DNA of 64,000 nt, taken from positions 248,001 through 312,000 of the forward strand of contig NZ_JAILYH010000008.1 of assembly GCF_019793435.1 (NCBI RefSeq). The letters are read 5' to 3'. The notes under the pieces were generated by a model. The model saw only the letters and a program-made list of their open reading frames with translations, ran no database searches and had not been told where the DNA came from. The position numbers and the translations under genes were made by a program. Each line of letters starts with the position of its first letter. Position 1 is the first letter of the stretch. This document shows positions 35,712 through 45,169 of this stretch, piece after piece. Origin of the DNA: Rhizobium redzepovicii. Lineage in GTDB: Bacteria; Pseudomonadota; Alphaproteobacteria; Rhizobiales; Rhizobiaceae.

Positions 35712-35889
35712 GCCCCTCATCCGGCTGCCGCCACCTTTGCCTGGGTCGAGCCACGGGTCTCGACCCGTCTTTCAGACCCCCGCCAGCGGGAAGAAGGGAT
35801 ATGTCGCGCCGCCTCCGTCCCACTCCAACATCTCGTGGGGCAGGTCCCCTCTCCCGTCATAACGGGGAGAGGGTTAGGGTGAGGGGCAG
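35712..35889. repeat. Degenerate palindromic intergenic repeat
   Basis: Outer arms CCCCTCATCC and TGAGGGGC and an inner 12-base hairpin CCCCTCTCCCGT/ACGGGGAGAGGG (35846-35873) resemble the CCCCTCATCC-type palindromes at 43580. It separates the oxidoreductase gene from the upstream isomerase gene. Confidence 0.6.
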
Positions 35890-35915
35890 CCAGTCCTCGC
35901 GGCACGCCTTGTGTC

Positions 35916-36968
35916 TCAGAGTCCCAGCATCCGCCGATTGGCCGCCTGATCCGTGCCGCTGCCGGCGAAATCGTCGAAGGCTTTCTCGGTGACGCGGATG
36001 ATATGGGCGGCAACGAATTCGGCCCCTTCGCGAGCGCCGTCTTCCGGATGTTTCAGCGCGCATTCCCATTCGACCACGGCCCAGCCGTCGAAATTATTGG
36101 CCGTCATCTTCGAGAACACCGCGCCGAAATCAACCTGGCCGTCGCCGAGCGAGCGGAAGCGGCCGGCCCGTTCCACCCAGCCCTGATAGCCGCCGTAGAC
36201 GCCCTGGCGTCCGGTCGGGTTGAACTCCGCATCCTTGACGTGGAACATCTTGATGCGGTCCTTGTAGATGTCGATGTTGTCCAGATAATCGAGGCACTGC
36301 AGGACGTAGTGCGAGGGATCGTAGAGCATGTTGGCGCGCGGATGGTTCTTCACGCGCTCCAGGAACATCTCGAAGGTGATGCCGTCATGCAGGTCTTCAC
36401 CCGGATGGATCTCGTAGCAGACGTCGATGCCGTTTTCGTCGGCATGGTTGAGAATCGGCGTCCAGCGGCGGGCAAGTTCGTCGAAGGCGGTTTCGACCAG
36501 GCCGGCGGGACGCTGCGGCCAGGGATAGATGAACGGCCAGGCGAGCGCGCCGGAAAAGGTCGCATGCGCCTTCAGGCCGAGGTTCTTCGATGCCGTCAGC
36601 GCCATCTTGACCTGCTCGACCGCCCATTCCTGACGGGCCTTGGGATTGCCGCGCACCTCAGGAGCAGCAAACCCGTCGAAGGCTTCGTCATAGGCCGGAT
36701 GAACGGCGACGAGCTGACCCTGCAGATGGGTGGAGAGTTCGGTGATCTCGATGCCGTTTTCGCGGGCCTTGCCGGCGAATTCGTCGCAATAATCCTTGGA
36801 GGTCGCAGCCTTCTTCAGATCGATCAACTGGCTCGCCCAGGTCGGCACCTGGACGCCTTTGTAACCGATGTCGGCCGCCCATTTGGTGATCGCGTCCCAG
36901 GAATTGAAAGGCGCGGCATCGCCCGCGAACTGGCCAAGGAAAAGGCCGGGGCCCTTGATCGTCTTCAT
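35916..36968 (-). CDS. Sugar phosphate isomerase/epimerase-type TIM barrel
   Basis: This 350-residue protein matches the xylose-isomerase-like TIM barrel family: YEIHPGEDLHDG near 195, DPSHYVLQCLDY near 228, MFHVKDAEF near 248, all carrying metal ligands. It likely isomerises or epimerises a sugar or keto-inositol derivative. ATG 36968 follows GGGAGGAAT. It pairs with the Gfo/Idh/MocA oxidoreductase, a common partnership in polyol and sugar breakdown. Confidence 0.9.
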   Translation of the reverse strand: MKTIKGPGLFLGQFAGDAAPFNSWDAITKWAADIGYKGVQVPTWASQLIDLKKAATSKDYCDEFAGKARENGIEITELSTHLQGQLVAVHPAYDEAFDGFAAPEVRGNPKARQEWAVEQVKMALTASKNLGLKAHATFSGALAWPFIYPWPQRPAGLVETAFDELARRWTPILNHADENGIDVCYEIHPGEDLHDGITFEMFLERVKNHPRANMLYDPSHYVLQCLDYLDNIDIYKDRIKMFHVKDAEFNPTGRQGVYGGYQGWVERAGRFRSLGDGQVDFGAVFSKMTANNFDGWAVVEWECALKHPEDGAREGAEFVAAHIIRVTEKAFDDFAGSGTDQAANRRMLGL

Positions 36969-36993
36969 GTCAGATTCCTCCCTGAATATCGAC

Positions 36994-37008
36994 CGTAAAC
37001 GTTTCTGA
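36994..37008. promoter_or_regulatory. Possible LacI-type operator
   Basis: CGTAAACGTTTCTG contains the CG-centred palindrome AAACGTTT common in LacI-family operators, placed ~26 bases upstream of the isomerase ATG on the minus strand. Short, so moderate support only. Confidence 0.4.
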
Positions 37009-37172
37009 AGTGTTGTAGCACGCAATTTGGCGGGCGCAAGGCGCCTCCTCGCCTCAGCTCGCGTTTTGGCGCAAGGCCGGATGCGATACGGCTGCGAGCT
37101 AATCATGCTGGGCTTTGGCGGGCAAGAGGTACGTGCAGCATTTTCAGCTGCGTACATATATGGAAGCATAAA

Positions 37173-37200
37173 ATGCGCCCATCCTTTCGAATGGGCGCAT
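37173..37200 (-). terminator. Hairpin terminator after the ABC transporter operon
   Basis: A perfect 10-bp inverted repeat ATGCGCCCAT/ATGGGCGCAT with an eight-base loop lies 16 bases after the stop of the binding-protein gene (minus strand), followed on that strand by TTTATGC. Confidence 0.75.
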
Positions 37201-37216
37201 ATCACCAGCCGATGGA

Positions 37217-38164
37217 TCAGAACGGAGAATCCGGGAAGTAGAAGTCCTTGGCATTGTCCTTGGTCACGAGCGTCGCGTCGAGGATGTAGCTGCCGTGAAC
37301 CGGGACCTGATCGTAGAGGGCGGCCGCCGTCAGTTCCATGGCCGTGCCGACCATTGCCGGCGGATAGAGAACGTCGACCGGGATCATCTTGTCGCCGTCC
37401 ATGACCTTCTTGACCATGTCCTTGGAGCCGGCGCCGGCGACGACATATTTGATGTCGGTGCGCTTGGCCTGCTCGATGGCCTGCAGAACGCCGACGGCCA
37501 TGTCATCGTCCTGGCACCAGACGACGTCGATCTTCTGATACTTGGTCAGGTAGTCCTGCATGACCTTGAAGGCATCGTCGCGGTTCCAGTTGCCGTACTG
37601 GCGGTCGAGAACCTTGACCTTCGATCCGGCAATGCCCTTGTCGAAGCCGTCCTGGCGCTGCTGGTCGATTGGGATCGGCAGACCGCGGATAATGACGACT
37701 TCGGCATCCGGCGTGGTGTCCTTGATGTACTTGCCGGCGACTTCGCCGAGCGCCGGATTGTTGCCGGCGACATAGAGGTCGCGCACGGAGTTGTCGTTGC
37801 TCGACGGCGCGCGGTCGACGAGCGCGACGAACTTGCCCTTGCCCTTGACTTCCTTGATGGCGTTGACGAGCGGATCCGGATCCGACGGCAGGATGACCAG
37901 GGCGTCGATGCCCTGCGTGTCGAGATCCTGCACGGCATTTGCCTGGCTGGCAGCGTCCGGCGAGGTCTTGACGATGACGTTGAGACCGGGATGTTCGGCC
38001 ATCAGCAGCTTGGCGACACGTTCGGCATGGAAGACCACGCCCGACGTCCAGCCGTGGTCGGCGGCCGGAATGGACACACCGATCGTGAATTTCTTATCCT
38101 CGGCGTGAGCGGCGCCGGCGAACGTCACCGCCGCAACCGCCAGGCCCAACATCAATTTACGCAT
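37217..38164 (-). CDS. Sugar ABC transporter substrate-binding protein (ribose type)
   Basis: This 315-residue periplasmic protein has a signal peptide (MRKLMLGLAVAAVTFAGAAHA) and a type I periplasmic binding fold: FTIGVSIPAADHGWTSGVVF, IDALVILPSDPDPL and VVWCQDDDMAVGVLQAI. Such proteins bind pentoses or related sugars. ATG 38164 follows GGGAGGAAA. It is third in the operon ATPase-permease-binding protein, an order that differs from the usual binding-protein-first order. Confidence 0.9.
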   Translation of the reverse strand: MRKLMLGLAVAAVTFAGAAHAEDKKFTIGVSIPAADHGWTSGVVFHAERVAKLLMAEHPGLNVIVKTSPDAASQANAVQDLDTQGIDALVILPSDPDPLVNAIKEVKGKGKFVALVDRAPSSNDNSVRDLYVAGNNPALGEVAGKYIKDTTPDAEVVIIRGLPIPIDQQRQDGFDKGIAGSKVKVLDRQYGNWNRDDAFKVMQDYLTKYQKIDVVWCQDDDMAVGVLQAIEQAKRTDIKYVVAGAGSKDMVKKVMDGDKMIPVDVLYPPAMVGTAMELTAAALYDQVPVHGSYILDATLVTKDNAKDFYFPDSPF

Positions 38165-38264
38165 GCCATTTCCTCCCAATAATTTCAGGGACTTTTCCAT
38201 ATCGGGACCGGACGCCCTGTAAGTCCGGTCAATCCTGAGCCCGATCAATGCAAACCGGGGCAAT

Positions 38265-39269
38265 TCATGATTTGCGCACCAGCGAGCGCTGCACGAACAT
38301 GGCGATGATGATGATCGCACCCTGGATGGCGCCGATCAGGTACTCGCTGATGAAATTCGAAAGCAGCATGATGTTGCCGACGAGCTCGAGAATGAAGGCG
38401 CCGCAGATCGTGCCCCAGACCCTGCCGGCGCCGCCCTTCAGCGCCGTGCCGCCGACCACGACCGCCGTGATCGCCTGCAGCTCCCACAGGATGCCTGTCG
38501 TCGCCGAGGTCGAGCCGAGACGGGGAACATAGAGCAGCACGGCAATGGCGACGCACAGGCCCTGGATAACGAAGGCGATCGTCCGCACACGATTGACCGC
38601 GATGCCGGAATAACGGGCGACATCGCTGTTCGACCCGACAGCGACGACATGGCGCCCGTAGCGGGTGCGGTAGAGAATGAAGGCCGCAACCGCCGTCACC
38701 GCCAGGATCACCACGATCGGGATCGGCACTCCGGCGATGGTGCCGAAATAAGCGGGACGATAGAGCGTCTGGATATCGGCGGAGCGAAGCGTGATCGCGC
38801 CGCCCTGCGACAGCCATGTCGTCAGGCCGCGATAGATGCCCATCGTGCCGAGCGTCGCGATGAAGGGTTCGATCTTGCCCACCGTGGTGATCAGGCCATT
38901 CGCCAGGCCGCAAAGCGCGCCGGCGACCAGCGTGAAGACGACTGCGACCGTCAGCATCAGAGCGGGGTTTTCGATGGCGCCAGAGTTCATCAGCAGGATC
39001 ATCAGGCTGGCGACGAAGGCCACCATCGAACCCACCGACAGGTCGAGATCACCGGCCGAGATCACGAAAGTCGCGCCGACCGCGATGATGGCGATGAAGG
39101 CGCTGCGCGTCGCGACATTGGCAAGATTGGTGATGCCGATAAAATTGGGATTGACCAGGGCTCCGACGATCAGAAGCAGCGCCAGGGCGACGAAAGGCGC
39201 GACCGCACGCAGATCGACATCCCGCCAGGATCGGCGCCGGATTTCCCTGGTCTCCTCGTTGACACTCAT
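38265..39269 (-). CDS. Sugar ABC transporter permease (RbsC family)
   Basis: This 334-residue membrane protein has about eight to ten helices and the family motif VISAGDLDLSVGSMVAF near residue 70, with GGTALKGGAGRVWGT near 280. The start is either ATG 39269 or TTG 39275; GGGAGG lies better for the TTG. It sits between the ATPase and binding-protein genes. Confidence 0.9.
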   Translation of the reverse strand: MSVNEETREIRRRSWRDVDLRAVAPFVALALLLIVGALVNPNFIGITNLANVATRSAFIAIIAVGATFVISAGDLDLSVGSMVAFVASLMILLMNSGAIENPALMLTVAVVFTLVAGALCGLANGLITTVGKIEPFIATLGTMGIYRGLTTWLSQGGAITLRSADIQTLYRPAYFGTIAGVPIPIVVILAVTAVAAFILYRTRYGRHVVAVGSNSDVARYSGIAVNRVRTIAFVIQGLCVAIAVLLYVPRLGSTSATTGILWELQAITAVVVGGTALKGGAGRVWGTICGAFILELVGNIMLLSNFISEYLIGAIQGAIIIIAMFVQRSLVRKS

Positions 39270-39328
39270 TTCCAAAACCAACCTCCCGCCCCATTCTTTC
39301 TGGGCATCTTATCTGTCCGCTGCGGCGC

Positions 39329-40855
39329 TCAGGCCGCCGCTTTCCTCTTCAGCCCGGCGGCATAACGCATGATCTCCTGCTCGGAGATCTCGTCCCCTTC
39401 GAGTACGCCGACGATATGCCCTTCGCGCATCACCACGACCCGCGTGCAAAGCCCGATGACCTCGGGCATCTCCGACGAGACGATGATGATCGACCGGCCG
39501 TCCCGGGCCAGCGCCGAGATGAAATGATAGATCTGCTGCTTGGTGCCGACATCGATGCCGCGCGTCGGCTCGTCGATGATGATGATGTCGGGCTCGGTCT
39601 CCATGACCTTGGCCAGCAGCAGCTTCTGCTGGTTTCCGCCGGACATCCGGCCGGCGACGATATTGCCGTCGCGAACCCGGATGTCGAAGCGCCGCTTGGC
39701 CTTTGCCATCGCGGCCGCTTCGCTGCCGGGGCTGAGATACCCTCGGCGAGAATGCCTTCCGAGCGATTGCAGCGTCAGATTGGTGACCATGCCGGAACGC
39801 AGCAGCAGGCCCTTCGACTTGCGATCCTTGGTCATATAGGCGAGGCCGCAGCGATTGGCGGCATGCACGTCGCCGGAGGGAACGGCGGCCCCTTTGATCA
39901 CCACCTCGCCCTCGAGACGGGTCCGCAACCCGGCGATCGCTTCCATCAGCTCGGTGCGGCCGGAGCCGATCATGCCGGAAAAACCGATGATCTCGCCCTT
40001 GCGCACCTCGAAACTCGCATCTTTGACATAACCCGTCGACACCGAGGCGACGCTCAAGACGATCTCCTCGTCGACATCCGGCTCGACCTTGGCGGGATAA
40101 AGGCTGGAAAGTTCGCGACCGACCATCAGCTGCGCAATCGATTCCCCGTCCAGAATGGATGTCGGCGACGTCTTGATCCATTGGCCGTCGCGCAGCACCG
40201 TGACACGATCGGTCAATTCCATCACTTCATCGAGCTTATGCGAAACGAAGACGAAGCTGGTGCCCTGATCGCGCAGCTTGCGGACCTGCTTGAACAGCAT
40301 ATTGGTCTCTTCCCGCGACAAGACTGCGGTCGGCTCATCCATGAACACGACCCGCGCGTCGCGGCTGATGGCCTTGGCGATTTCGACCATCTGCTTGTCG
40401 GCGATGGACAGCGTGCTGATCAGCGCATTTTCATCGACATGCGAACCGAGCACATCGAGAACTTTGCGTGTCTCCGAGCGCATATATTTGCGGTCGAGCA
40501 CGCCGAAGCGTGTGACTTCGCGTCCGAGGAAGAGGCTCTCCGTCACGGTCAGATGTTCGGCGAGGTTGAATTCCTGGTGAATGATGACGATGCCGAGCGC
40601 CTCGGCGGCGCCATTCGGCGGCAGAACGACGGGCTTGCCGTCAAGCAGGATCTCACCGGAACTCGGCTGCTCGAAACCGGACAACACCTTGACGAGCGTG
40701 GATTTGCCGGCGCCGTTTTCACCCATCAACGCATGGATTTCGCCGGCGCGGAGATCGAAATTGACGCTGAAAAGCACCTGCACGCCGCTGAAGGATTTGC
40801 ATATACGCCTGGCGGACAGCACCACGGGTGCGGTGTCGGCGATCTCCACGGTCAT
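39329..40855 (-). CDS. Sugar ABC transporter ATP-binding protein (RbsA/MglA family)
   Basis: This 508-residue protein has two ABC domains. The first has GENGAGKST and the LSIADKQMVEIAKA signature region with VVFMDEPTAVL. The second lacks a standard P-loop (GMIGSGRTE) but has LSGGNQQK-like MSGGNQQKLLLAK and IIIIDEPTRGID, as usual for this family. ATG 40855 follows GGGGGAGGG. The promoter region to its right contains two tandem LacI-type operators shared with the divergent regulator. Confidence 0.92.
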   Translation of the reverse strand: MTVEIADTAPVVLSARRICKSFSGVQVLFSVNFDLRAGEIHALMGENGAGKSTLVKVLSGFEQPSSGEILLDGKPVVLPPNGAAEALGIVIIHQEFNLAEHLTVTESLFLGREVTRFGVLDRKYMRSETRKVLDVLGSHVDENALISTLSIADKQMVEIAKAISRDARVVFMDEPTAVLSREETNMLFKQVRKLRDQGTSFVFVSHKLDEVMELTDRVTVLRDGQWIKTSPTSILDGESIAQLMVGRELSSLYPAKVEPDVDEEIVLSVASVSTGYVKDASFEVRKGEIIGFSGMIGSGRTELMEAIAGLRTRLEGEVVIKGAAVPSGDVHAANRCGLAYMTKDRKSKGLLLRSGMVTNLTLQSLGRHSRRGYLSPGSEAAAMAKAKRRFDIRVRDGNIVAGRMSGGNQQKLLLAKVMETEPDIIIIDEPTRGIDVGTKQQIYHFISALARDGRSIIIVSSEMPEVIGLCTRVVVMREGHIVGVLEGDEISEQEIMRYAAGLKRKAAA

Positions 40856-40999
40856 TATGCCCTCCCCCAAGAGCGCCTTGCATCCGGCAGAACCTGCCGG
40901 CGCCGCTCCATCACCTTGAACTAGCGCACATTCCCATTCTGAAAACCGCTTGCTGTTTTCGGGTGCTGTGCGCTGCGGCTCCCGTCCGCATTGAAGTTT

Positions 41000-41036
41000 A
41001 TGTAAACCTTTACATCTGGCATGTAAAGGTTTACAT
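41000..41036. promoter_or_regulatory. Two tandem LacI-type operators
   Basis: ATGTAAACCTTTACAT (41000-41015) and ATGTAAAGGTTTACAT (41021-41036) are each near-perfect palindromes and are mirror images of each other. Their centres are 21 bases apart, two helical turns, so two repressor dimers would bind the same face. They sit between the divergent ABC operon and LacI gene. Confidence 0.8.
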
Positions 41037-41127
41037 GGTGGATTTACGCAGATCCGTTGAAGCCTGCCTTTGACCTGTCGACAAGTCTGTGTAGTGTCGC
41101 GGCGAAGACAGCCCAAGGCAGAGCTCA

Positions 41128-42159
41128 GTGTCGAATTCCACACCCGCAACAATCGAAGACGTCGCCCGGATCGCCGAGGTCTCCATCGCGACGGTGTCCC
41201 GGGCGATCCATATGCCGGAGAAGGTCGCCAACTCCACCAGACTCAAGGTCAACCAGGCGATCGCCGTCACCGGCTATACCACCAATGCCATGGCCCGCAG
41301 CCTGAGGCTCGGCCGTTCCAACATGATCCTCGTGGTGGCGCCCGACATCGGCGACCCCAATTTCTCCAACATTCTCGTCGGGCTGGAAAACGAGGCGCGC
41401 GCGCATGGCTACGGTATCCTGATCGGCCACACGCAGAACGACGCCCAGCGCGGGCTCGAATATCTCAAATTCTTGAATTCCAACCAAGCTGCCGGGCTGA
41501 TCCTGTTCACCGGCATCCTGCCCTTCGGGCATCAGACGATGACGGCGCGGCTGCCGCCGAGTGTCGGTGTTTTCGAGCCCGTCTTCAACGGCGGTATTCC
41601 CTATGTCGGCGTCGACGATACCGAGGGGGCGCGAAAGGCGGTGGACCTGCTATTGGCCGAAGGTCATCGCAAGATCGCCTTCATCGGTGATTCCCGCACC
41701 CGGCTTGCCTATATCAGGCGCCGCATGGGCTACGATGCCGGTCTCGATGCCGCCGGCATCCCGCCCGATCTGAGGATCGTGCTCGAAGGCGACGGCACGA
41801 TCGAAAGCGGCCGGCATGCTGTGGAGCAGCTTTTCATGCGCGACACGCTTCCCACCGCTTTCATGTGCGTGAACGATCAGACGGCGATCGGCGTCATGGT
41901 CGGCCTCGGCGCGCGAGGTTATGACATTCCAAGGGACTTCTCGGTGACCGGTTTCGACGACGTGCCGCAGGCCGTCTTCATATCCCCGCCGCTGACGACC
42001 ATCCGCCAGCCGCGAACGGCAATCGGCAAACAGGCGATGGCGCTGCTGCTGGAGCTCTTGTCCGATGGCCGGCCGACCGAGACGGAAATCCTGCTGCGGC
42101 CGGATCTGGTGGTTCGAAACTCCGTCTCCGCACCATCGCGCAACTGGTTGAAGCGCTGA
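41128..42159 (+). CDS. LacI-family regulator of the adjacent ABC operon
   Basis: This 343-residue regulator has a helix-turn-helix (ATIEDVARIAEVSIATVSRA), hinge (TTNAMARSLRLGRSNMI) and sugar-binding domain (DFSVTGFDDVPQA). The start is a GTG at 41128 with AAGG upstream. It is divergent from the sugar ABC operon and two tandem palindromes between them are its probable operators. It converges with xylA, so it could also bear on pentose use, but the inducer is not known. Confidence 0.92.
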   Translation: MSNSTPATIEDVARIAEVSIATVSRAIHMPEKVANSTRLKVNQAIAVTGYTTNAMARSLRLGRSNMILVVAPDIGDPNFSNILVGLENEARAHGYGILIGHTQNDAQRGLEYLKFLNSNQAAGLILFTGILPFGHQTMTARLPPSVGVFEPVFNGGIPYVGVDDTEGARKAVDLLLAEGHRKIAFIGDSRTRLAYIRRRMGYDAGLDAAGIPPDLRIVLEGDGTIESGRHAVEQLFMRDTLPTAFMCVNDQTAIGVMVGLGARGYDIPRDFSVTGFDDVPQAVFISPPLTTIRQPRTAIGKQAMALLLELLSDGRPTETEILLRPDLVVRNSVSAPSRNWLKR

Positions 42160-42181
42160 ACAGAGATATAGCCGGCGACAA

Positions 42182-42212
42182 AAAATTGCGCCGGCGGCCG
42201 ATGACCGCCGGC
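42182..42212 (-). terminator. Terminator after xylA
   Basis: GCCGGCGG (42190-42197) pairs with CCGCCGGC (42205-42212) over a seven-base loop, and on the minus strand the stem is followed by AATTTTTTG. It ends the xylB-xylA transcript and faces the convergent LacI gene. Confidence 0.85.
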
Positions 42213-42220
42213 ACGCGTGA

Positions 42221-43531
42221 TCAGACGTAACGGTTGACGACGTTTTCGAGCAGTTCCTGCTTGCCGGATCTCGGCTGCGGGTTGACGTCCTTGGTCTCGA
42301 CCCAGTTCGTGATCTCATCCAGCGAATATTCGCCGCGGAAGAGCTTCTGCGCTTCAGCCGTTTCCCAGCCGGCATAACGATCGGCGAGCGGCTGTGACAG
42401 AGCCTTGTCCTCGATCATCCTGGCGGCGGCCTTCAGGCCGCGGGCGCAGCAATCCATGCCGCCGATATGACCGATCAGCAAATCCGCCGGGTCGAGCGAC
42501 TGGCGGCGAAGCTTCGAGTCGAAGTTGGTGCCGCCGGTCTTGAAGCCGCCGCCTGCCAGAACGTGGTAGTAGGCAAGCGCCATTTCGGGAACATTGTTCG
42601 GGAACTGGTCGGTATCCCAGCCGGACTGGTAGTCGTTGCGGTTCATGTCGATCGAGCCGAAGATGCCAAGCGCATTGGCAAGCGCCAGCTCGTGCTCGAA
42701 GGAGTGGCCGGCCAGGATCGCATGGCCTTGCTCGATATTGAGCTTCACCTCGTTTTCGAGGCCGTGCTTCTTGAGGAAGCCGTAGACGGTCGCGACGTCG
42801 TAATCATACTGGTGCTTCGTCGGCTCCTGCGGCTTCGGCTCGATCAGGATCGTGCCCTTGTAGCCGATCTTGTGCTTGTATTCGACGACGAGGTTGAGGA
42901 AGCGCCCGAGCTGGTCGAGCTCCCGCTTGAGATCGGTGTTGAGCAGCGTCTCGTAACCTTCGCGGCCGCCCCAGAGCACATAGTTCTCACCGCCGAGCTT
43001 CTGCGTCGCGTCGATGCACGTCTTCACGGTCGCCGCTGCGAAAGCGAAGACATCGGGATCGGGGTTGGTCGCCGCGCCCGACATATAGCGGCGGTTGGAG
43101 AAGAGGTTCGCCGTGCCCCAGAGCAGCTTGGTGCCGGTCGCGGCCTGCTTTTCGGCGAAGTAGTCGACGATCTCATTGAGGTTTTTGGTGTTCTCGGCGA
43201 AATTTCTGCCCTCTGGACGCACGTCGGCATCATGGAAGCAGTAGTAGGGCGAGCCAAGCAGCGAGAAGAATTCGAAGGCGACGTCGGCCTTGAGCTTGGC
43301 GGCCTTCATCGTGTCCTCGAACCAGGGACGCAGGAAGGTCTGGCCGCCGAAGGGATCGCCGCCCGGCCAGGTGAAGGTGTGCCAATAGGCCACCGCAAAG
43401 CGCAAATGGTCTTCCATGCGCTTGCCCATGACGATTTCATCAGGCTGGTAGTAGCGGAAGGCCAGCGGATTGGTGCTGTCGGGGCCTTCGTATTTTACTT
43501 TCTGGATATCGCCGAAAAATCCGGTGCTCAT
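42221..43531 (-). CDS. xylA: Xylose isomerase
   Basis: This 436-residue enzyme converts D-xylose to D-xylulose. Signatures are [10 protein letters not shown], the catalytic His region [26 protein letters not shown] for metal binding, GHSFEHELA and the later [17 protein letters not shown]. The length matches class II enzymes. It lies 164 bases downstream of xylB, separated by a palindromic repeat, and probably is co-transcribed. Confidence 0.97.
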   Translation of the reverse strand: MSTGFFGDIQKVKYEGPDSTNPLAFRYYQPDEIVMGKRMEDHLRFAVAYWHTFTWPGGDPFGGQTFLRPWFEDTMKAAKLKADVAFEFFSLLGSPYYCFHDADVRPEGRNFAENTKNLNEIVDYFAEKQAATGTKLLWGTANLFSNRRYMSGAATNPDPDVFAFAAATVKTCIDATQKLGGENYVLWGGREGYETLLNTDLKRELDQLGRFLNLVVEYKHKIGYKGTILIEPKPQEPTKHQYDYDVATVYGFLKKHGLENEVKLNIEQGHAILAGHSFEHELALANALGIFGSIDMNRNDYQSGWDTDQFPNNVPEMALAYYHVLAGGGFKTGGTNFDSKLRRQSLDPADLLIGHIGGMDCCARGLKAAARMIEDKALSQPLADRYAGWETAEAQKLFRGEYSLDEITNWVETKDVNPQPRSGKQELLENVVNRYV

Positions 43532-43579
43532 CTTGGTCTCCTTGGGGTTCGTAATTCAGTCTTATCGGTTGTGCCATCC

Positions 43580-43683
43580 GGCCCCTCATCCGAGCCTTCT
43601 CCCCACGTGCGAAGGGAACTGAGGCGCCGCCGCGAATCTCTTCTCCCAGCGGGGAGAAGGTGCCGGCAGGCGGATGAGGGGCC
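43580..43683. repeat. Palindromic repeat between xylB and xylA
   Basis: GGCCCCTCATCCG (43580-43592) and CGGATGAGGGGCC (43671-43683) are perfect 13-base arms around an inner TTCTCCC/GGGGAGAA hairpin. Similar to the element at 35712. It may stabilise or separate the xylB and xylA messages. Confidence 0.8.
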
Positions 43684-43695
43684 GCCGGCCAGTTC

Positions 43696-45150
43696 TCAAT
43701 GCGCCAGCGACTTGATCGCCGGATAGAGTGCGCGATAGCGCCTAAAGGCATCCTCGTAAGCGCCGCTCAGCGCCGACACCGGCTCGATCGTGCCTGATGT
43801 CACCGGCGGCGTGCAGACGGCAATCGGATCGGCACCCGTCGCAGCAATCAGGCCGAGGCGCGCGGCGCCGAAGGCCGCGCCGAAATCGCCATCGGCGGGC
43901 AGGTCGACCGGGACGCCGAGCGCAGTCGCGATCGACGCCAGCCAGTAATGCGAGCGCGAACCGCCGCCGATCGCCGTGACGCGGGAGATGCCGGTGCCGG
44001 CCGAACGCAGCGCTTCGAGATTGTCGCGGATGGCAAAGGCCACGCCTTCGAGCACCGCCTGGGTGAGAACGGCACGACTGCTTTCATGTTCGAGGCCGAT
44101 GAAGGCGCCGCGGATGACGGCATCATTGTGCGGCGTGCGCTCGCCGGAAAGATAGGGCAGGAAGGTGACGCCGGTCGGCGCCTTCAGCGTCTCGCCGAGT
44201 TCGCCAGTGAGATCGGCCGCCGACTTGCCGGTCACCCCGGAATGCCAGTTGAGCGCATCGGTGGCCGAGAGGATGACGCCCATCTGGTGCCAGGTGTTCG
44301 GCAGCGCGTGGCAGAAGGCATGCACAGCACTTTCCGGCTTCGGCAGATAGGAGCCGTTGGCGGCAAAAAGCACACCTGACGTGCCGAGCGAAACGAAGGC
44401 AGCGCCATCGCTGACCGTGCCCATGCCGCAGGCCGAGGCAGCATTGTCGCCGGCGCCGCCGGCCACGACGACATTGCCGGATATGCCCCATTGCGCCGCA
44501 AGTTCTGCCCGCAACTGACCAGCTTGCTCGGTGCCTTCGACAAGCGCCGGCATCTGCTCCTCGGAAAGATCGGTGGCAGCGAGCAAGTCGGACGACCAGG
44601 CGCGTTTGCCGGTGTCGAGCCAGGAGGTGCCGGCCGAATCCGACATTTCGGAGATATAGTCGCCGGTCAGCCAAAGGCGCAGATAGTCCTTCGGCAAGAG
44701 CACCTTGGCGACCTTCGCGAAAACCTCAGGCTCATGCTTCCTGACCCAGGCGAGTTTCGGCGCCGTGAAGCCGGGGAAGACGATGTTGCCGGTCAGCGCG
44801 CGGAAGCGCGGATCGGCATCGAGGGCTACAGCCTCGACGTGGCTGCGCGTGTCGTTCCAGAGGATGCAGGGGCGAAGCACCTTGTCGGCGGCATCGATGA
44901 GCGTCGCCCCGTGCATCTGGCCGGAAAGGCCGATGCCCTTGACCGTGGCAAGCTCTTTCGGATGTTTCGCCTTCAGGCCGGCGACGGCCTCTTCGGTGGC
45001 ACGCACCCAGTGGGACGGCTCCTGCTCCGACCAGCCGGAATGCGGGCGCGAGACGTCGAGCGAACCATTGGCCGAGCCGACGATCTTCTGATCGCCGTCG
45101 ATCAGCATCGCCTTGACGCCGGAGGTTCCGAGATCGAGACCGAGATACAT
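43696..45150 (-). CDS. xylB: Xylulokinase
   Basis: This 484-residue FGGY kinase phosphorylates D-xylulose. It shows LGLDLGTSGVKAMLID at the N-terminus, LSGQMHGATLID near residue 80, GGAGDNAASACGMG near 230 and AIGGGSRSHYWLASIATALG near 395. It begins 19 bases after the LacI-family gene and precedes xylA, giving the order regulator-xylB-xylA. Confidence 0.95.
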   Translation of the reverse strand: MYLGLDLGTSGVKAMLIDGDQKIVGSANGSLDVSRPHSGWSEQEPSHWVRATEEAVAGLKAKHPKELATVKGIGLSGQMHGATLIDAADKVLRPCILWNDTRSHVEAVALDADPRFRALTGNIVFPGFTAPKLAWVRKHEPEVFAKVAKVLLPKDYLRLWLTGDYISEMSDSAGTSWLDTGKRAWSSDLLAATDLSEEQMPALVEGTEQAGQLRAELAAQWGISGNVVVAGGAGDNAASACGMGTVSDGAAFVSLGTSGVLFAANGSYLPKPESAVHAFCHALPNTWHQMGVILSATDALNWHSGVTGKSAADLTGELGETLKAPTGVTFLPYLSGERTPHNDAVIRGAFIGLEHESSRAVLTQAVLEGVAFAIRDNLEALRSAGTGISRVTAIGGGSRSHYWLASIATALGVPVDLPADGDFGAAFGAARLGLIAATGADPIAVCTPPVTSGTIEPVSALSGAYEDAFRRYRALYPAIKSLAH

Positions 45151-45169
45151 GGGGTATTCTCCTTTGCCG

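Noticed and set aside
39416..40924. 502-codon open frame on + opposite the sugar ABC ATPase
   Set aside because: The opposite strand has Walker and signature motifs; this frame has none.
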